Positions 53,216-64,000 of a stretch of DNA of 64,000 nucleotides are shown here, piece after piece. Location: assembly GCA_963662175.1 (NCBI GenBank), contig OY759223.1:15912249-15976248 (forward strand), written 5' to 3'. The stretch is from Aradus depressus. Taxonomy: Eukaryota; Arthropoda; Insecta; Hemiptera; Aradidae. The position numbers and the translations under genes are program-made. The notes beneath the pieces were generated by a model that was given only the letters and a program-made list of their open reading frames with translations, ran no database searches and had not been told where the DNA came from. Each line of letters opens with the position of its first letter. The stretch's first letter is position 1.

Positions 53216-55342
53216 AGAATTTTAATAGTTTAAGACAAAAACAATAACAAGAAATTTTAATAGTTTAGACACAAAAACAATAACAATTTTGTACCTGTAC
53301 ATTTCTTCATAACACCTTATTTATTTCTTTAAATATATATTCAAACACATGAGAACCGTTTATTCAGATCATTCTCTGAACTGTTAGTTTATTTATTTAT
53401 TTTTTTTCTGTATAAATAAAAGGTAATGTTATTTAAAATAAATAGGTCAATGTTTTCCACATAAAAAGTGGGCATAATATCCAACACCTTTCTGTATCCA
53501 TCAAAAAACTTTATAATTAATTATACAAGAAATTTGTGATATGTGTAGTAAATATCCGTATTTTTTAAAAACATTATTTTCCTTAAATTTTTTAAAAATT
53601 TAGCTGGGTGTAAAATTTGCAATACATAAAACATTATCTATTATAACAATAAATTTAATTAAAAATCAAGTATACATGTGCATAAAATTAATTTTTTATC
53701 AATACACTTTTTGTACATTAATTCATACAACTATTACAACATATTTAAATTTACAATTATATGCATACATTTTTTTTTTTCACATTTCACGTTCTACATA
53801 AAAATCATATAGTAATGCAAATACGTTGATTAATAATAATAATATTATTACTTCTCTAAACATTTTTAATATCACATATAGGGGCCGAACATTTAGTTAG
53901 ATATTAAATATATTTTTAGTAAGTGTATGAATAGACACTTTTTGCTAGAAAATCAATATGACTAATTATTCGCTTAGCATATTACCATTTTTTTTTTTTT
54001 TTTTTTTTTCTTTTAATTAAATTGAAAACATTTAAAAGGAGGTTTTCAATATAATTTTATTAATGTTGAATAAAGCTACCAAAGCAATATATTGTATGTC
54101 ATTCTATAGTACAAATATACGATATACATTAACTGGCAAATTAGCCAAAATTTAATTATTTTTAGGAAGAAAAATAATAAGTTCGTTCATTATGATTTGA
54201 CAGATGGAGCAACGTCACTCAATCTTCACCTGACAACTTTAAATGAACGACCTATACTACATAATAAAAACAAAATATATAAATTAAATAGTATTTTAGC
54301 AATAATTTTTGCTGACCTAATTCTTATGATTATATTAATAATTTAAATAATAATATAATAATTAATTTGTCATAAAAGGTTATTTAGAAACACGAAATGA
54401 AGTTATTTTTATAAAACTTTTCATATGATACCTATATATATTTTTCAAAATTGTATAAATATCAGTATAAATTTAAGCATAAAATGAATAAAAAAAATAT
54501 ATTAGCATCTTGTAAAAAAATTCATACAGATTATTTATTTACAACGCAATACGTTACAACTATTTTTTTTTTTTTTTACATTTTTGAAATAATTGGAAAA
54601 TGTAACTATAAAATATTTTTAAAATTATTCTTATATATTTTTATATTTATATGAAATTTTAAAAATGTAATGTATACACTATACTGTGAAAAAATACATT
54701 ATTCATATATAATGATTTCGGGATGATTTATTCGTTTGACATATATATGATCATAAGGTCAAAATGATCAGGGCTCATTTGATAAATTTTGACCCTTTAA
54801 GGATGATCATATGAAGTCAACAAGTTTTGATAAATCTCCCAGACCCATACTTTTCCATTCATTATTTTTGTTTTTCAAGTACATGTTACACTCATGTACA
54901 TTAGAAAAAAAAAATTATATTTACACAAAAAAATTAAGTTTTTATAAAGATTAGAATTTAAAAGAAAAAGTTATTTTAATTTATTTATACAATATAATAT
55001 TATTAAGTAATAAGTATTGTCAGAGAATTATTTTATCATCATTATTATTATTATTATTTAAGGATTACAGTGGTGACAATATAAATTAGACAGATATTGT
55101 TTATTAAAAGGATCTATCTACCCTGTTGTTTTGGCTAAGGTTTGAAGACTGAAATACAGGAAAAATAAGCTAAATGTATAATATAATAGGTTTTTTGTGC
55201 GACAGTTCTGTGAGAAACAGCGCGGCATTGTCAAAGACGGGTAGCTATATAACCAAATGTGCCCTTTAAATACACAAATAACTGTATTTAGAAAGGGCTT
55301 ATATATTAGAATGGACTGGCTGACTGATTGTCTTAGGCCGCT
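53216..55342. other. AT-rich 3' flank / probable 3' UTR of the receptor gene
   Basis: Lies downstream of the mAChR-B stop (minus). A candidate AATAAA (minus) is at 55105-55100, about 240 bp after the stop, with many other TTTATT sites further on. A hairpin at 54745-54813 (ATGATCAT and TCAAAAT paired arms) would be in a longer 3' UTR. No other gene seen. Confidence 0.4.
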
Positions 55343-58300
55343 TTACGTCATATGAAAATCTCCTTTCAACAATCTTGTAAAAGTTTTTTTAAATTGATGA
55401 TTTGCAAGAGCATAACAGAAAGGATTCATTGGACTGTTGGCATAGCAAAGGAAATAGGAGAAGAGAAAGAGGTACTCATTGGTGCAGGGGGGAGAAGCGC
55501 AGAAACCCTCGACTAGAGCTAGGACATGGTAGGGGGTCCAGCAAGCCACGAAAGCCCCCAGGATGAAGGAGATGGTACGAAATGCTTTTCTTGCTCGATT
55601 TTCGGATTTGGACTTTTGCCTTCCGAGTTCACCGCTTCTTCCTTTTACTTTTAATCTTTTCCCAATTGTTTTGACAAAATCTCTTCGTGATCCATTCTTT
55701 CGTTCAGAACCTCTCATGGACTCTTTCTTTGGATCTGGAGTTGAAGGCGCTGAAGTGATAGCCTGAACTGTCATCACTGAGTTGGATGTGGTCGAGTAGA
55801 AAGTTGCTGGGGTTCCAACTTTGTCTATAATATCTGGTTCGATCACACTTTCTTCTACGACCGTCGTTACCAACTTATCCTCACCACTAATACTAACCTC
55901 AGTGTTTACCTTTGTCACAGGAGGTGTTATTGTCTTCGGTGGAGTAGCTTGTTGAGCTGCTGCTCTCATGAGTGCTGCTTGTAGCAATGAAGTGTTACTA
56001 ATAGTCATGGAATTATGGATTGGAGAGGGGGGAGCTGTTGAAGCAGACGCAGGAAAACTCATAGTTGAGGGAGGACTTTCAAAATTGGGCGATGCAACTA
56101 TCACAGAACTTTCGTCCATATATTTCAGATCTGAATTGTCCATATTTCTAAGGATGTCGTAGGTATTGCGGGTCATGATGAGGCTACGAGGTCTGCCGCT
56201 GCTAAGTGGAGAGCTGATTGAGCAGGTTGTACTGGACTGGAACATGGCTGGAGGTGGGATGATCGGTGGCGTCACACTGGACAGCGGCGGCGATGAATAT
56301 TCCGACAACGATTTTTCGCTTCTATGTTGGTCACCCTTGTTCAACAGTGGAGTTACAGTTTTAGAAGAACGATCTGCAGGAGTTCCAGTATCTTTAGGTG
56401 TATTAGTTGGTGGAGGACTATCCAAAAAGCTTTGTTCCAAAATTTGTGATAAAGGTTTCTCTGGAGAGTCAGGTTTATCTTTCGGCTCTGATATTTTGAT
56501 GGGTATTATGCCATTTACTTTCCCCGGTGCGAATACACTGAGAGCACCAGCTTGTGCAACCATGCCAGCCAAAGATGGCGGCTTCTTCTTGTTCCAGGTT
56601 GATGCGGGTTTATCCGCGTTGCATGTGGTGCTGTCTTCGTCTGAGTCGAAGGCTGGACTGCTTGAGCGTTCCGACTTGTCTGTCTCTCCTGAGGGATTTT
56701 TCTTCTTTTCAGTTGTTGTACTTTGTCCATCCGTGGATGTGACAGTCCGACTTGACGTTTTGTGACTAGAAGTTGACTCTCCACCACTTTGACTTGACAT
56801 GACCGTCAATCCAGTGCACGGAGTGGAGACTGTCTTAGGCTTGTCTTGACTTAGCAACGTGCTTTGAGTCTTGGATAAACCTATCCCTGCAGCACGACCA
56901 GCCATTCCTGACATTGCACCTGCACTAAGTGCAACCATTGATTGCATTTTTCTTTGTTTTGCTTCACTTTTTTTCTGCATATCATAGGCCACTTTGTATA
57001 TCCCACCGTACAAAACGAATAAAACAACAAGTGTGGTCCAATAATAGCCTATAATAAGTGCTGTATTAAATATGGGATCTTTGAGAAACTGAACAGCGCA
57101 CTGACCAGGAAGAAGATCCCTGAATCCAACAAAATGCTCCCAACCGAAGATACTGATAAAAAAAAGAAGTGCAGGAATTATCCAAGTGATTGTCACCATC
57201 CAGATGACACGGTTCTTGGTCCTCCAGCCCCGGTACTTGGTGGCTATCTTGACGGAACAGAAGCGGTCGATGGTGATGAGGAGGACGGTGTACTGGGAGA
57301 CGAGGCAGACAGTGTAGTCGACGGAGAGCCAGAGGTCGCAGAGGATGGGACCCAGGTCCCAGTAGCCCATCAAAACGTACACAGTGTAGAAGGGCATCGA
57401 CACTGTACCTGCAATCAACCAACCAATCAGTCTCTACCAACCTAGGTAAGTAAATATTATCTCAATCCAGTTGGGATGGTTTGGTAAACTACTACTACCC
57501 CCATGCCAGCATTTATTATTAAAGTTAGTTTAAATTAGGTTGTAACCATTTGAAATAAAGACAAGGGGGGAAAAAAATGATGAGCATAGAAATAAAAAAA
57601 AATCAATAAGGAAAATAAATATATATAAATATAAAATCACCTCTGGGATGCCAACGATCACAAGATGTTGACGACCATGTAGATCAGTCTCGCTTCGAAA
57701 TAATAAATAAACAAATAAAATAATAATAATAATAAATTAATAATAGAAGAGAAGCAAGTGAATAAATGCAAAATAATATTCGAAATGCGTTAAATAAACA
57801 AATAAAATAAATCAATTATGAAAATTTTTTTAGAGATGCAACTGTTGCTAGGGTGCAACAACCAGCATCTATAATGGTAGGTATTGATATGTTGGCGTGA
57901 ATGGCATGTAAGAGGAAGACCACCCAGTGGTAGGTCCTTGGGACTTAAATTTATCTTAATTATTAGGACAAGAATAGAAAAAAAAAAAAAAATAATAAAT
58001 AAAAAGGAATTGAAAGACAATTTTGATGGATGGGTAATAGAGATGATAGAAGTAAAGGAAAATACTGTAAAAAATAAATAAAAAATATTAAGAACGAATA
58101 GGATTAAAGGTGGCAGTAAGTAGCGGTTCCATCTTCTCTTCAACCTTCGTGGGGGGTTTTGTGGTAAATGTTGTGAAGATAAAGTACATATTTCTGGGTT
58201 TGTATGTGTGTAAAGTTTTCTAAAAAAACGTATGTAAGTAGTTTGTATTGTGTCAGGTACTGTGTGTATCATAAGAAAAAATTAAAATTTATTTTCATTC

Positions 58301-58730
58301 ATTCAATCTGAGCCATGTAGTGCGCCTGGTCAGCACCACCGCTACCTCATGATTCCTTTGTCAGAAGATCGCGTAGTGCCCGATGCCAAAAAAATATATA
58401 TAAAAAAAAAAAGGATGTTAGTTACCTATGAGCATGTCGGTGGCAGCGAGGGATGCGATGAAATAGTTACTCGGCTGTCGGATGGTCCTATCCACGATGA
58501 AGGCCATGAGAACTAGGATGTTACCTCCGACAGTGAGCACGATGCAGACTCCCAGACAGATAGCAATGAGGATGGTTTGCCATGGCTGGAACGGAGGGAG
58601 AACAGGGGTAAGGCCGGTGCTGTCCAGAAGATCCGTTAAGTTGGTGAGGTTGGATGCTGCAGAGGTGGCGTTGGTAGGGGAGACGTCTAGCCCAGCACTT
58701 CCCAGACCTTCGTTCCACTCACCAGCGTAC
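55343..58730 (-). CDS. mAChR-B: Muscarinic acetylcholine receptor, B-type (mAChR-B), two 3' coding exons
   Basis: Class A GPCR for acetylcholine, plasma membrane; insect B-type receptors couple to Gi/o and are insensitive to classical antagonists (family knowledge). Coding exons are 58730-58426 and 57408-55343; the intron is 58425-57409 (GTAACT donor, TTGCAG acceptor, phase 1) and splits the Gly of MLIG-TVSMPF in TM2. The upstream exon enters through TCTTGTCCAG, so the start codon is missing. The first exon has a glycosylatable ectodomain (NATS, NLTN, NLTD), TM1 with [10 protein letters not shown], and [10 protein letters not shown]. The second has [13 protein letters not shown] (ligand Asp in TM3), DRF in place of DRY, the ECL2 Cys ([10 protein letters not shown]), a third intracellular loop of about 460 residues rich in Ser/Thr/Pro, [10 protein letters not shown] in TM6 (His where classical muscarinic receptors have Asn), NPFCYAL in TM7, and stop at 55343-55345. 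No breaks. [14 protein letters not shown] and WTPYH point to B-type rather than A-type. Confidence 0.93.
57645..57760 (+). mobile_element. Possible retroelement 3' end in the receptor intron
   Basis: GATGCCAACGATCACAAGAT, GACGACCATGTAGATCAG and TCGCTTCGAAATAATAAATA are GC-richer than the intron and end in an AAT/AAAC simple repeat, like a LINE tail. Weak. Confidence 0.3.
57829..58273 (-). mobile_element. Jockey-clade LINE, 5'-truncated, in the receptor intron
   Basis: Minus-strand copy starting at CTTATGATACACACAGTACC (58273) and ending after GTTGCATCTCTAAAAAAA (about 57829). It carries the last ORF2 codons ([20 protein letters not shown] to RRWNRYLLP) and the family 3' UTR. Very similar to 721-1215, so a recent insertion. 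Same orientation as the gene. Confidence 0.9.
58282..58385 (-). mobile_element. Possible retroposon 3' end
   Basis: Minus reading: GGCATCGGGCACTACGCGAT, GGTGGTGCTGACCAGGCGCA, CTACATGGCTCAGATTGAAT, then a GAATGAATGAAAAT tail. Looks like the end of an RTE- or Jockey-type element. The Jockey copy lies at its tail. Confidence 0.35.
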
Positions 58731-58890
58731 CTGGACAAGAGGTAAGAACTCTGGTTAGCCTAACATGGATGGTCTAACATTTAAAGTTACATTAAAAATT
58801 TAAAAACCCATCCATTTTGTCTCGTATTATTACTTACTACAATTACTTCGTACAGCTGTGGAGGTAAAAACTAAGATTTTGTATAAGGCA

Positions 58891-59150
58891 GAGGAAGTTG
58901 ACACCGGTAGCTCAGTGGTATGCGCGCTTGCTTACTGAGCTCAAGATCGTGTGTTTGAAACCCGGCCGAGGTCCTTAGTTTATTTTATCTGTAAAAAAAA
59001 ATTGAGCACGCCGTCCTTCGGATGGGACGTTGAGTGATGATACCGAGTAGTCGAAATTTAGGACTCCCACAATTGAGCTAACAGGGAAAGGAAAGAGCAT
59101 TGGATGCTTAGGTCCCTAGGTGTACACACCAGCCCTACCAAAAATATATA
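58891..59150 (+). mobile_element. SINE, alternative-tail form (form B), in probable receptor intron
   Basis: Head GACACCGGTAGCTCAGTGGT, B box GTGTTTGAAACCC, A-run, TTGAGCACGCCGTCC, then the form-B tail AACAGGGAAAGGAAAGAGCA ..TTAGGTCCCTAGGTGTACAC ..CAGCCCTACC and TATATATAAGAGAGAG. It sits about 160 bp upstream of the exon acceptor, opposite to the gene. Confidence 0.85.
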
Positions 59151-59876
59151 TAAGAGAGAGAAGAATTGAAGTAGATGTTGTTTTCCATTAAGTAATGATT
59201 CAAAAAGCAATGAAAGCGATATGAAATATGTAGATTTGATATTTGTTCGGTGTCATATTACTGGCAATATGTACGGCCAAGGCTATAAAAAAGGTTTTTT
59301 ATGTATGGAAAAATGAGTAAAGCTCTCAAGTTGCGCTGATTCTAGTTTGACATATTGAAAGCCATTTTCTGTGGAGTCATGAAAATGAAACTGCCTTGGT
59401 GGTCCATTGTGGCTGACATAAATACACCCCCTGCTCTGCCAGATATTTTCAAAGGTTTGCAAAAATATTGCCATTAACCTCCATACTTCTTAGACATCGA
59501 AAACACATAATACTTGACATATATAAACATAATAGTACCGTTGAGTACCACACCAATAAAACAAACTGCCGATTGAATAAATGTAAGATATACATTCCTG
59601 CTTGAGTATACGCCAGTGAATACGATGTATCTACACGAAATTTTATATGTGAATTCAAAACTTCATAAGGACTCCATGTATTGAATTTCAAAGAAATCGG
59701 CCCAATGGAAGAGGGGGATCAGAGAAGGAGACTCAATTCAAAAACCATAATTATTGTCAATTTAATGAATATATCTACACGAAATTTAGTATGAGGACGT
59801 CCCTATGTTAGTCAAATAATGATTTTTAACTTAAACGGTCGGTTTTAGAGGGAGAGTGGAAACTTAGCATATCGAT
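59151..59876 (-). repeat. Unassigned DNA then family G, minus (59580-59870)
   Basis: 59590-59870 reads as reverse family G (GAATACGATGTATCTACACG, CGAAATTTAGTATGAGGA, TTTTAGAGGGAGAGTGGAAA). 59151-59580 has no recognised feature. The next element interrupts family G. Confidence 0.5.
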
Positions 59877-60559
59877 GCGTTGCAGGCAAAAGGCCCTAAC
59901 CCACATAAGGTTAACTTTACAGGAGAAAGAGATAACTGTTTCACTATTAAACAAACCAAGTTGGCTCCACATTAGTTTAATTGTAATTTTTAAGAATCTG
60001 TTCTGTTACATAGAACAATTATTTTTCATCAATACTTGCATCTCTTTACAAGAAATAACAGTAAAGTGAACGACTTTGTTGATTAGGGATTTTGTCACCT
60101 TGTAGCAACGGGCCCTGTCTCATAATGTAAACTGCCAGTTTTCGAAAGTCCCGAATGTTCAGAACGAAAGCCCTAACCCACTTCTATCATTGGTAAAATA
60201 AAAAATTACCTTTTATTAAATTTTTTCATTTATTTATATTTTAAAAAAAAACCGATTAGGGCACTAGATTTAAATGAAACGGATCAATTTTTCAAAAAAT
60301 CAAATTTTGGTCTCTCAAATGATTTAAAGTTTTGTGAGAGTATGTGGGTTGGGGCCTTCAAATTGAGGGTTAGGGCCTTTTCCCTGGACCACATTTTGCA
60401 ATGCCAAAGGCCCTCCAATTTTTAATATTTTTATAAAATTTGTTAAAAATTATTACAAAATGGAGTTAACAGAAATGTGCGGGATAGTCAAGTGTGTGGG
60501 ATAGGGCCAAAACATGAAAATCTCAAAAATTGCGGCATACGGCCTTTTGCCAGGAACGC
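59877..60559. mobile_element. Unclassified TIR element, 683 bp
   Basis: Left end GCGTTGCAGGCAAAAGGCC, right end the inverse of GCGTTCCTGGCAAAAGGCC. ATCGAT flanks both sides (59871-59876, 60560-60565); it could be a 6-bp duplication or part of the TIR because it is palindromic. The phrase GGCCCTAACCCAC or close variants recurs near 59891 and 60171 and inverted near 60342 and 60366. No transposase. Confidence 0.65.
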
Positions 60560-60565
60560 ATCGAT

Positions 60566-61337
60566 ATTAATTCATACTTATGATTTAGGATTTTTGGAAA
60601 CATGAAATTCCATTGATCGAATTTCCCCCCGATTACATAGGTACCTTCCTCTATACCAAGGGTAGTCAACCTTTTTAGACCTACCCCCCACTTTTGTACC
60701 TTTTTTGGCTGTAAAATCTTCCTACCGGAACAATTTTCAATTGTTTAAAAAATCACCAAAAATTATCTATTTGTTATGTTTATTCCCGAGTTTCGCCGCG
60801 GTAACTTGCTTTTAATTCTAAATCGAACAAAAAGAATTTGGTCAAAATATCTGCAAAATTCGCTGAATGGCAGGATATTTTCTGAAATTTTCCCAAAAAG
60901 TTTTAATCTTCTTCATAAAATAATGTTTTTATAAGTTGATAAATTTTTTTTGTATAAATGAGGAGAAAGTGAATTCATTTGTGAATAAAATGACGTTGGT
61001 CTCGTCTTGATACGATCAGTAGAAGGGCCTCGGCAGACTTTTGTCTTGAAAAAGTCAGTTTTTGACCACAGTGCGACGGTCTGAACTTAGACAGACTTCT
61101 GTGCAAACTCTTCTTCCCTCCCCTCATACCGAAGCCTTTCCGATAATTAAAATTATAATTATTTTTTTTTATTATTTAGGTTAGTTAGTTAACTAACTAT
61201 AGTTACATTTTTCTTTTTATTTCTTTTTATTTGTACTTTGCATATGTTTATATATAATACATTATTATAATACACAGAAAATTTATCTTTTTATTTATAC
61301 TTTGCGTATGTTTATATATAATACATCCATAACTGAG

Positions 61338-61368
<31 letters not shown>

Positions 61369-61500
61369 TATATAATACATTATTATAATACAAGAAAATT
61401 TAATTTAATGCTGCATTTCTGCATCTCCATCGAGGCTGACTACCCCAGGTCTTAACTTTGTCTTGCTGAGTGATAGGAACTAGAAAACTACTGCATTGTA
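60566..61500. repeat. Gene-free stretch; family G remnant and local duplications
   Basis: 60565-60650 is family G (AACATGAAATTCCATTGATC ..CCGATTACATAGG). At 61215-61400 the phrase TTTATATATAATACAT recurs three times around a poly-A of about 28 (61340-61367). Nothing coding. Confidence 0.4.
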
Positions 61501-62275
61501 CTCGACATGACAAACGAAATGAATAGTAATTCAAGGGTGGACTGGGGTGGGACAGGACATGGGACGGGACATGGTGGGATGGGACGTGGTGGGATGGAAC
61601 ATGGTGGGACTATCTACGTGTTTGCCATCTCCAACTGGGCTATTTTCTTAAACTCTCCTATTTGTGCCCTAATTATCCTAAAGGTCCTATCCTACGTTCC
61701 AATCTAACAAGGACCCTTTCCCTTAAAAGGAGCGAGTCAACACAGAAATACTGCAAAGCCCAAAATTCACAATTTTCACGTTTCTAATTAAATAGGTAGA
61801 GAAAATAATTTCTCGTTTAAATCACGAAAGCAAAAAATAAATATATTAAAAATAATGAAAATAAATCCGACTTCGAAAAAAAAGTCAAATATAACACAAA
61901 AAACAGTTCAAAAACGTAACGAAAGGAAACAAAATACGAAATTTGAGAGAAGAAACGTTGGAACAATCTCCTGCAATATGAGCTTAACCTTGAAATAAGG
62001 ATTTCAAAGTAATTTTAAAATTGCAACGCATGGCATCTTATGATTGGTAATACTTTATTATATTATAATTATTTTAATTTTAAAGGTCAAAGATATATAT
62101 TTATATTGATAAGATCCTTTCTTGTTCGTAAATAAAATTTATTATGTACTTAGACGAAGGTATAATTTGATTTTTAAACAAGTTGTATTTTGTTGTTCTA
62201 TACTTGAACGTTAAGTGAGAGACGTACTTAATTTCTTTTTTATTTGTAGATTATGCCGACTACACTCTGACGGTC
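61501..62275. other. Gene-free stretch with a short GGGACATGGT tandem repeat
   Basis: 61540-61610 has about seven GGGA(C/T)..TGG-type units of about 10 bp, giving a Gly-rich chance frame. The remainder is AT-rich. Confidence 0.4.
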
Positions 62276-62366
62276 ATCTCCCAGACAAAAAAACCTAATG
62301 ACCTCGGCCGGGTTTCGAATTCGCGATCTTGAGTAAGCAAGCATGCACTGAGCTATCGGCGCCCTC
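62276..62366 (-). mobile_element. tRNA-derived SINE head only
   Basis: About 90 bp, reversed: GGCGCCGATAGCTCAGTGC at the right (62349-62366 on plus), B box as GGGTTTCGAATTCGC on plus. The body stops at CTCCCAGA. Confidence 0.85.
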
Positions 62367-62874
62367 AAAAATGTAATTAAAAACAACTTATAACATTACA
62401 TACTAACTATCGATAGTGTGAAAGGAAACATTCCTGATGAGAAACATAAGTAACTAAGATTTTTGAGAAGCTAGATCGTCCGTTTTCAGAACAAGCTTTC
62501 AGTTTCATGCCAGGAACTATGGGTAGATATTTAGGTATGTAAGACATAGGATGGTAACATAATGATGTGGTATTCTGTCTGTTACATAAGACATATTTGA
62601 TATACAAGACAATGTTAGCGGGAGACCCAAAAGCTACGTGCTTGGAATGGGGCCAATCAGATGAGACACCTGATGAAATAACACATTTTGGAACATTACA
62701 GACACAGCCAATCATTGGACGCGAGAGAAAAAAAAAAAACATGGATCTCAGCAAAATATCACATAGATGTGACAAAACACGTTTGTTCTACCTGGGTTGG
62801 ATTGGCAAGGAGGATCCATAGGCAGTGGCAGTGGCCTTTCTCCCAGATCAAGATAGATTATACATATTATAATA
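62367..62874. other. Unrecognised stretch with overlapping frames
   Basis: A 122-codon minus frame (62407-62775) and plus frames (62567-62821, 62688-62927) overlap. None shows a known domain. Composition is less AT-rich than the surroundings, so it may be decayed coding sequence of an element. Confidence 0.25.
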
Positions 62875-63085
62875 AAAACAATTCCCTGGTGAATCACCAG
62901 CATCATGTACTTCCCCAGAACGATTAATATCTAAACCAGTCGACCGTCAGCGCTAATATTCAATAGTTGACAGGAGCTCCTTAATTCCCGTACTAAATTT
63001 AGTGTCGATTAATTCATTACATCGGCAGTTATTAAGGTTTTTGAATTGAGTCTCCTCCCCCTAACCCCCATTTTCCCCCTTCAGG
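62875..63085 (+). repeat. Family G, 5' half
   Basis: CCTGGTGAATCACCAGC (palindromic), ATCATGTACTTCCCCAGAAC, GTCGACCGTCAGCGCTAA, ATTCATTACATCGGCAGTTA. Confidence 0.6.
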
Positions 63086-63770
63086 GGTCATTCATAAATT
63101 ACGTAAGGCATTTGGGGGGGGGGATAAGCTCAATATTACTAATTCTTACTATAGGGGAGGGGGGAGAGGGGGGGGGGGATAAGCTCAATATTACTAATTC
63201 TTACTATAGGGGAGGGGGGAGAGGGGGGGGGGATAAGCTCAATATTACTAATTCTTACTATAGGGGAGGGGGGAGAGGGGGGGATAAGCTCAATATTACT
63301 AATTCTTACTATAGGGGAGGGGGGAGAGGGGGGGGGGATAAGCTCAATATTACTAATTCTTACTATAGGGGAGGGGGGAGAGGGGGGGATAAGCTCAATA
63401 TTACTAATTCTTACTATAGGGGAGGGGGGAGAGGGGGGGGGATAAGCTCAATATTACTAATTCTTACTATAGGGGAGGGGGGAGAGGGGGGGGGATAAGC
63501 TCAATATTACTAATTCTTACTATAGGGGAGGGGGGAGAGGGGGGGGATAAGCTCAATATTACTAATTCTTACTATAGGGGAGGGGGGAGAGGGGGGGATA
63601 AGCTCAATATTACTAATTCTTACTATAGGGGAGGGGGGAGAGGGGGGGGGGATAAGCTCAATATTACTAATTCTTACTATAGGGGAGGGGGGAGAGGGGG
63701 GGGGGGATAAGCTCAATATTACTAATTCATACTATAGGGGAGGGGGGTAAAGAATTTGATCTTATGTAAG
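63086..63770 (+). repeat. G-rich minisatellite, about 47-56-bp unit, about 12 copies
   Basis: Unit: G-run (7-12 G), GATAAGCTCAATATTACTAA, TTCTTACTATAGGGGAGG, GGGGAGA. Only the G-run length varies. It begins after GGGTCATTCATAAATTACGT, a motif often seen at insect MITE ends, and ends near TCTTATGTAAGTTTTTGAAT, a decayed inverse, so the array may be the expanded interior of a MITE. The long plus and minus frames are by-products. Confidence 0.92.
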
Positions 63771-64000
63771 TTTTTGAATTTAAGATCCACTACTTTCGTT
63801 CTAAGAAATGGCGCTATTGGATACATAGTTCTCTAATTCAGTATTGAATCCTACAGAAATCATATGGTCTTAGTACTTCTAGACATTTTTTTATTCTATT
63901 GTCTCGCTGACTAGGGATTTCCCTATTGCTTGAATTTTGAAAAATGATTGTCATTTTAGTATCATTTATTTATTATACCTGACATGTCTGGTTATTTACA
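63771..64000. other. Gene-free edge of window
   Basis: Nothing recognised; probably intron of the receptor gene. Confidence 0.3.

Noticed and set aside
56166..56765. A 199-aa plus-strand frame
   Set aside because: Antisense shadow of the long intracellular loop of mAChR-B.
55343..58730. A-type (classical) muscarinic receptor
   Set aside because: Classical A-type motifs (DRYFSV, WTPYN, NPMCYAL) are replaced by DRFCSV, WTPYH and NPFCYAL; the TM3-TM5 text fits B-type.
62407..62775. A 122-aa minus-strand gene
   Set aside because: Overlaps equally long plus frames, has no recognised domain or splice context, and is flanked by repeats.
63046..63498. A 150-aa Gly-rich repetitive frame
   Set aside because: Translation of the G-rich minisatellite; the frame changes with G-run length and the minus strand is equally open.

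Overview
This is nuclear DNA from an insect. The evidence is an insect-type muscarinic acetylcholine receptor gene with spliced exons, arthropod LINE clades (Jockey, R1 and I-like), an insect-like tRNA-Gly(UCC) gene, and retroposon tails of CCTAA, the complement of the insect telomere repeat TTAGG. The repeat load resembles a large hemipteran-type genome, but the sequence does not fix the order.

Host genes are few. The main one is a B-type muscarinic receptor (mAChR-B) on the minus strand. Two coding exons are visible: 58730-58426 (N-terminal ectodomain, TM1, start of TM2) and 57408-55343 (rest of TM2 to TM7 and the stop codon). They join cleanly across a 1,017-bp intron that carries a LINE insertion. 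The start codon lies upstream, so 58731-64000 is probably intron. There is also one intact tRNA-Gly(UCC) gene (19604-19675). Two decayed fragments encode a MADF domain (17210-17505) and a BEN-like domain (30422-30639).

Most of the rest is mobile DNA. (1) A tRNA-derived SINE of about 350 bp, in about 30 full, truncated or broken copies on both strands. Its main form ends in AACCTAACC or AACTA tails; a second form shares the tRNA head but has a different 3' body. (2) LINE 3' ends: Jockey clade (1-1246, 5629-6283, 42420-43155, 57829-58273), R1 clade (6919-7747, with target duplication) and an I-like RNase H fragment (52317-53215). (3) DNA elements with readable ends: a Harbinger relic (TAA duplication) inside a SINE, two hAT MITEs (8-bp duplications), several pogo/Tigger-like MITEs (TA duplications), other terminal-inverted-repeat elements, and a pair of 526/527-bp non-autonomous Helitrons. 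(4) Unclassified dispersed families, called here family G (the commonest), family R-A (with a conserved short ORF) and family K. (5) Minisatellites at 12849-13546 and 63086-63770, and a 740-bp CT-rich tract at 45548-46290.

The most interesting signal is a set of hammerhead-ribozyme-like folds in several unrelated repeats: CTGATGA, a hairpin, GAA, a tiny stem III of 2-3 bp, then a strand that closes stem I. The best are at 17741-17785 (minus), 22311-22355 (plus) and a head-to-head pair at 48179-48339. Degenerate ones lie near 20327-20690, 33386-33430 and 49711-49734. Short stem III is known from hammerheads of Penelope-like elements. Other points are the telomere-like SINE tail, nested insertions that give a relative chronology, and a duplicated segment of about 570 bp (33825-34409 and 44608-45176).

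All family names come from motif reading by eye. No alignment, folding or database search was run.
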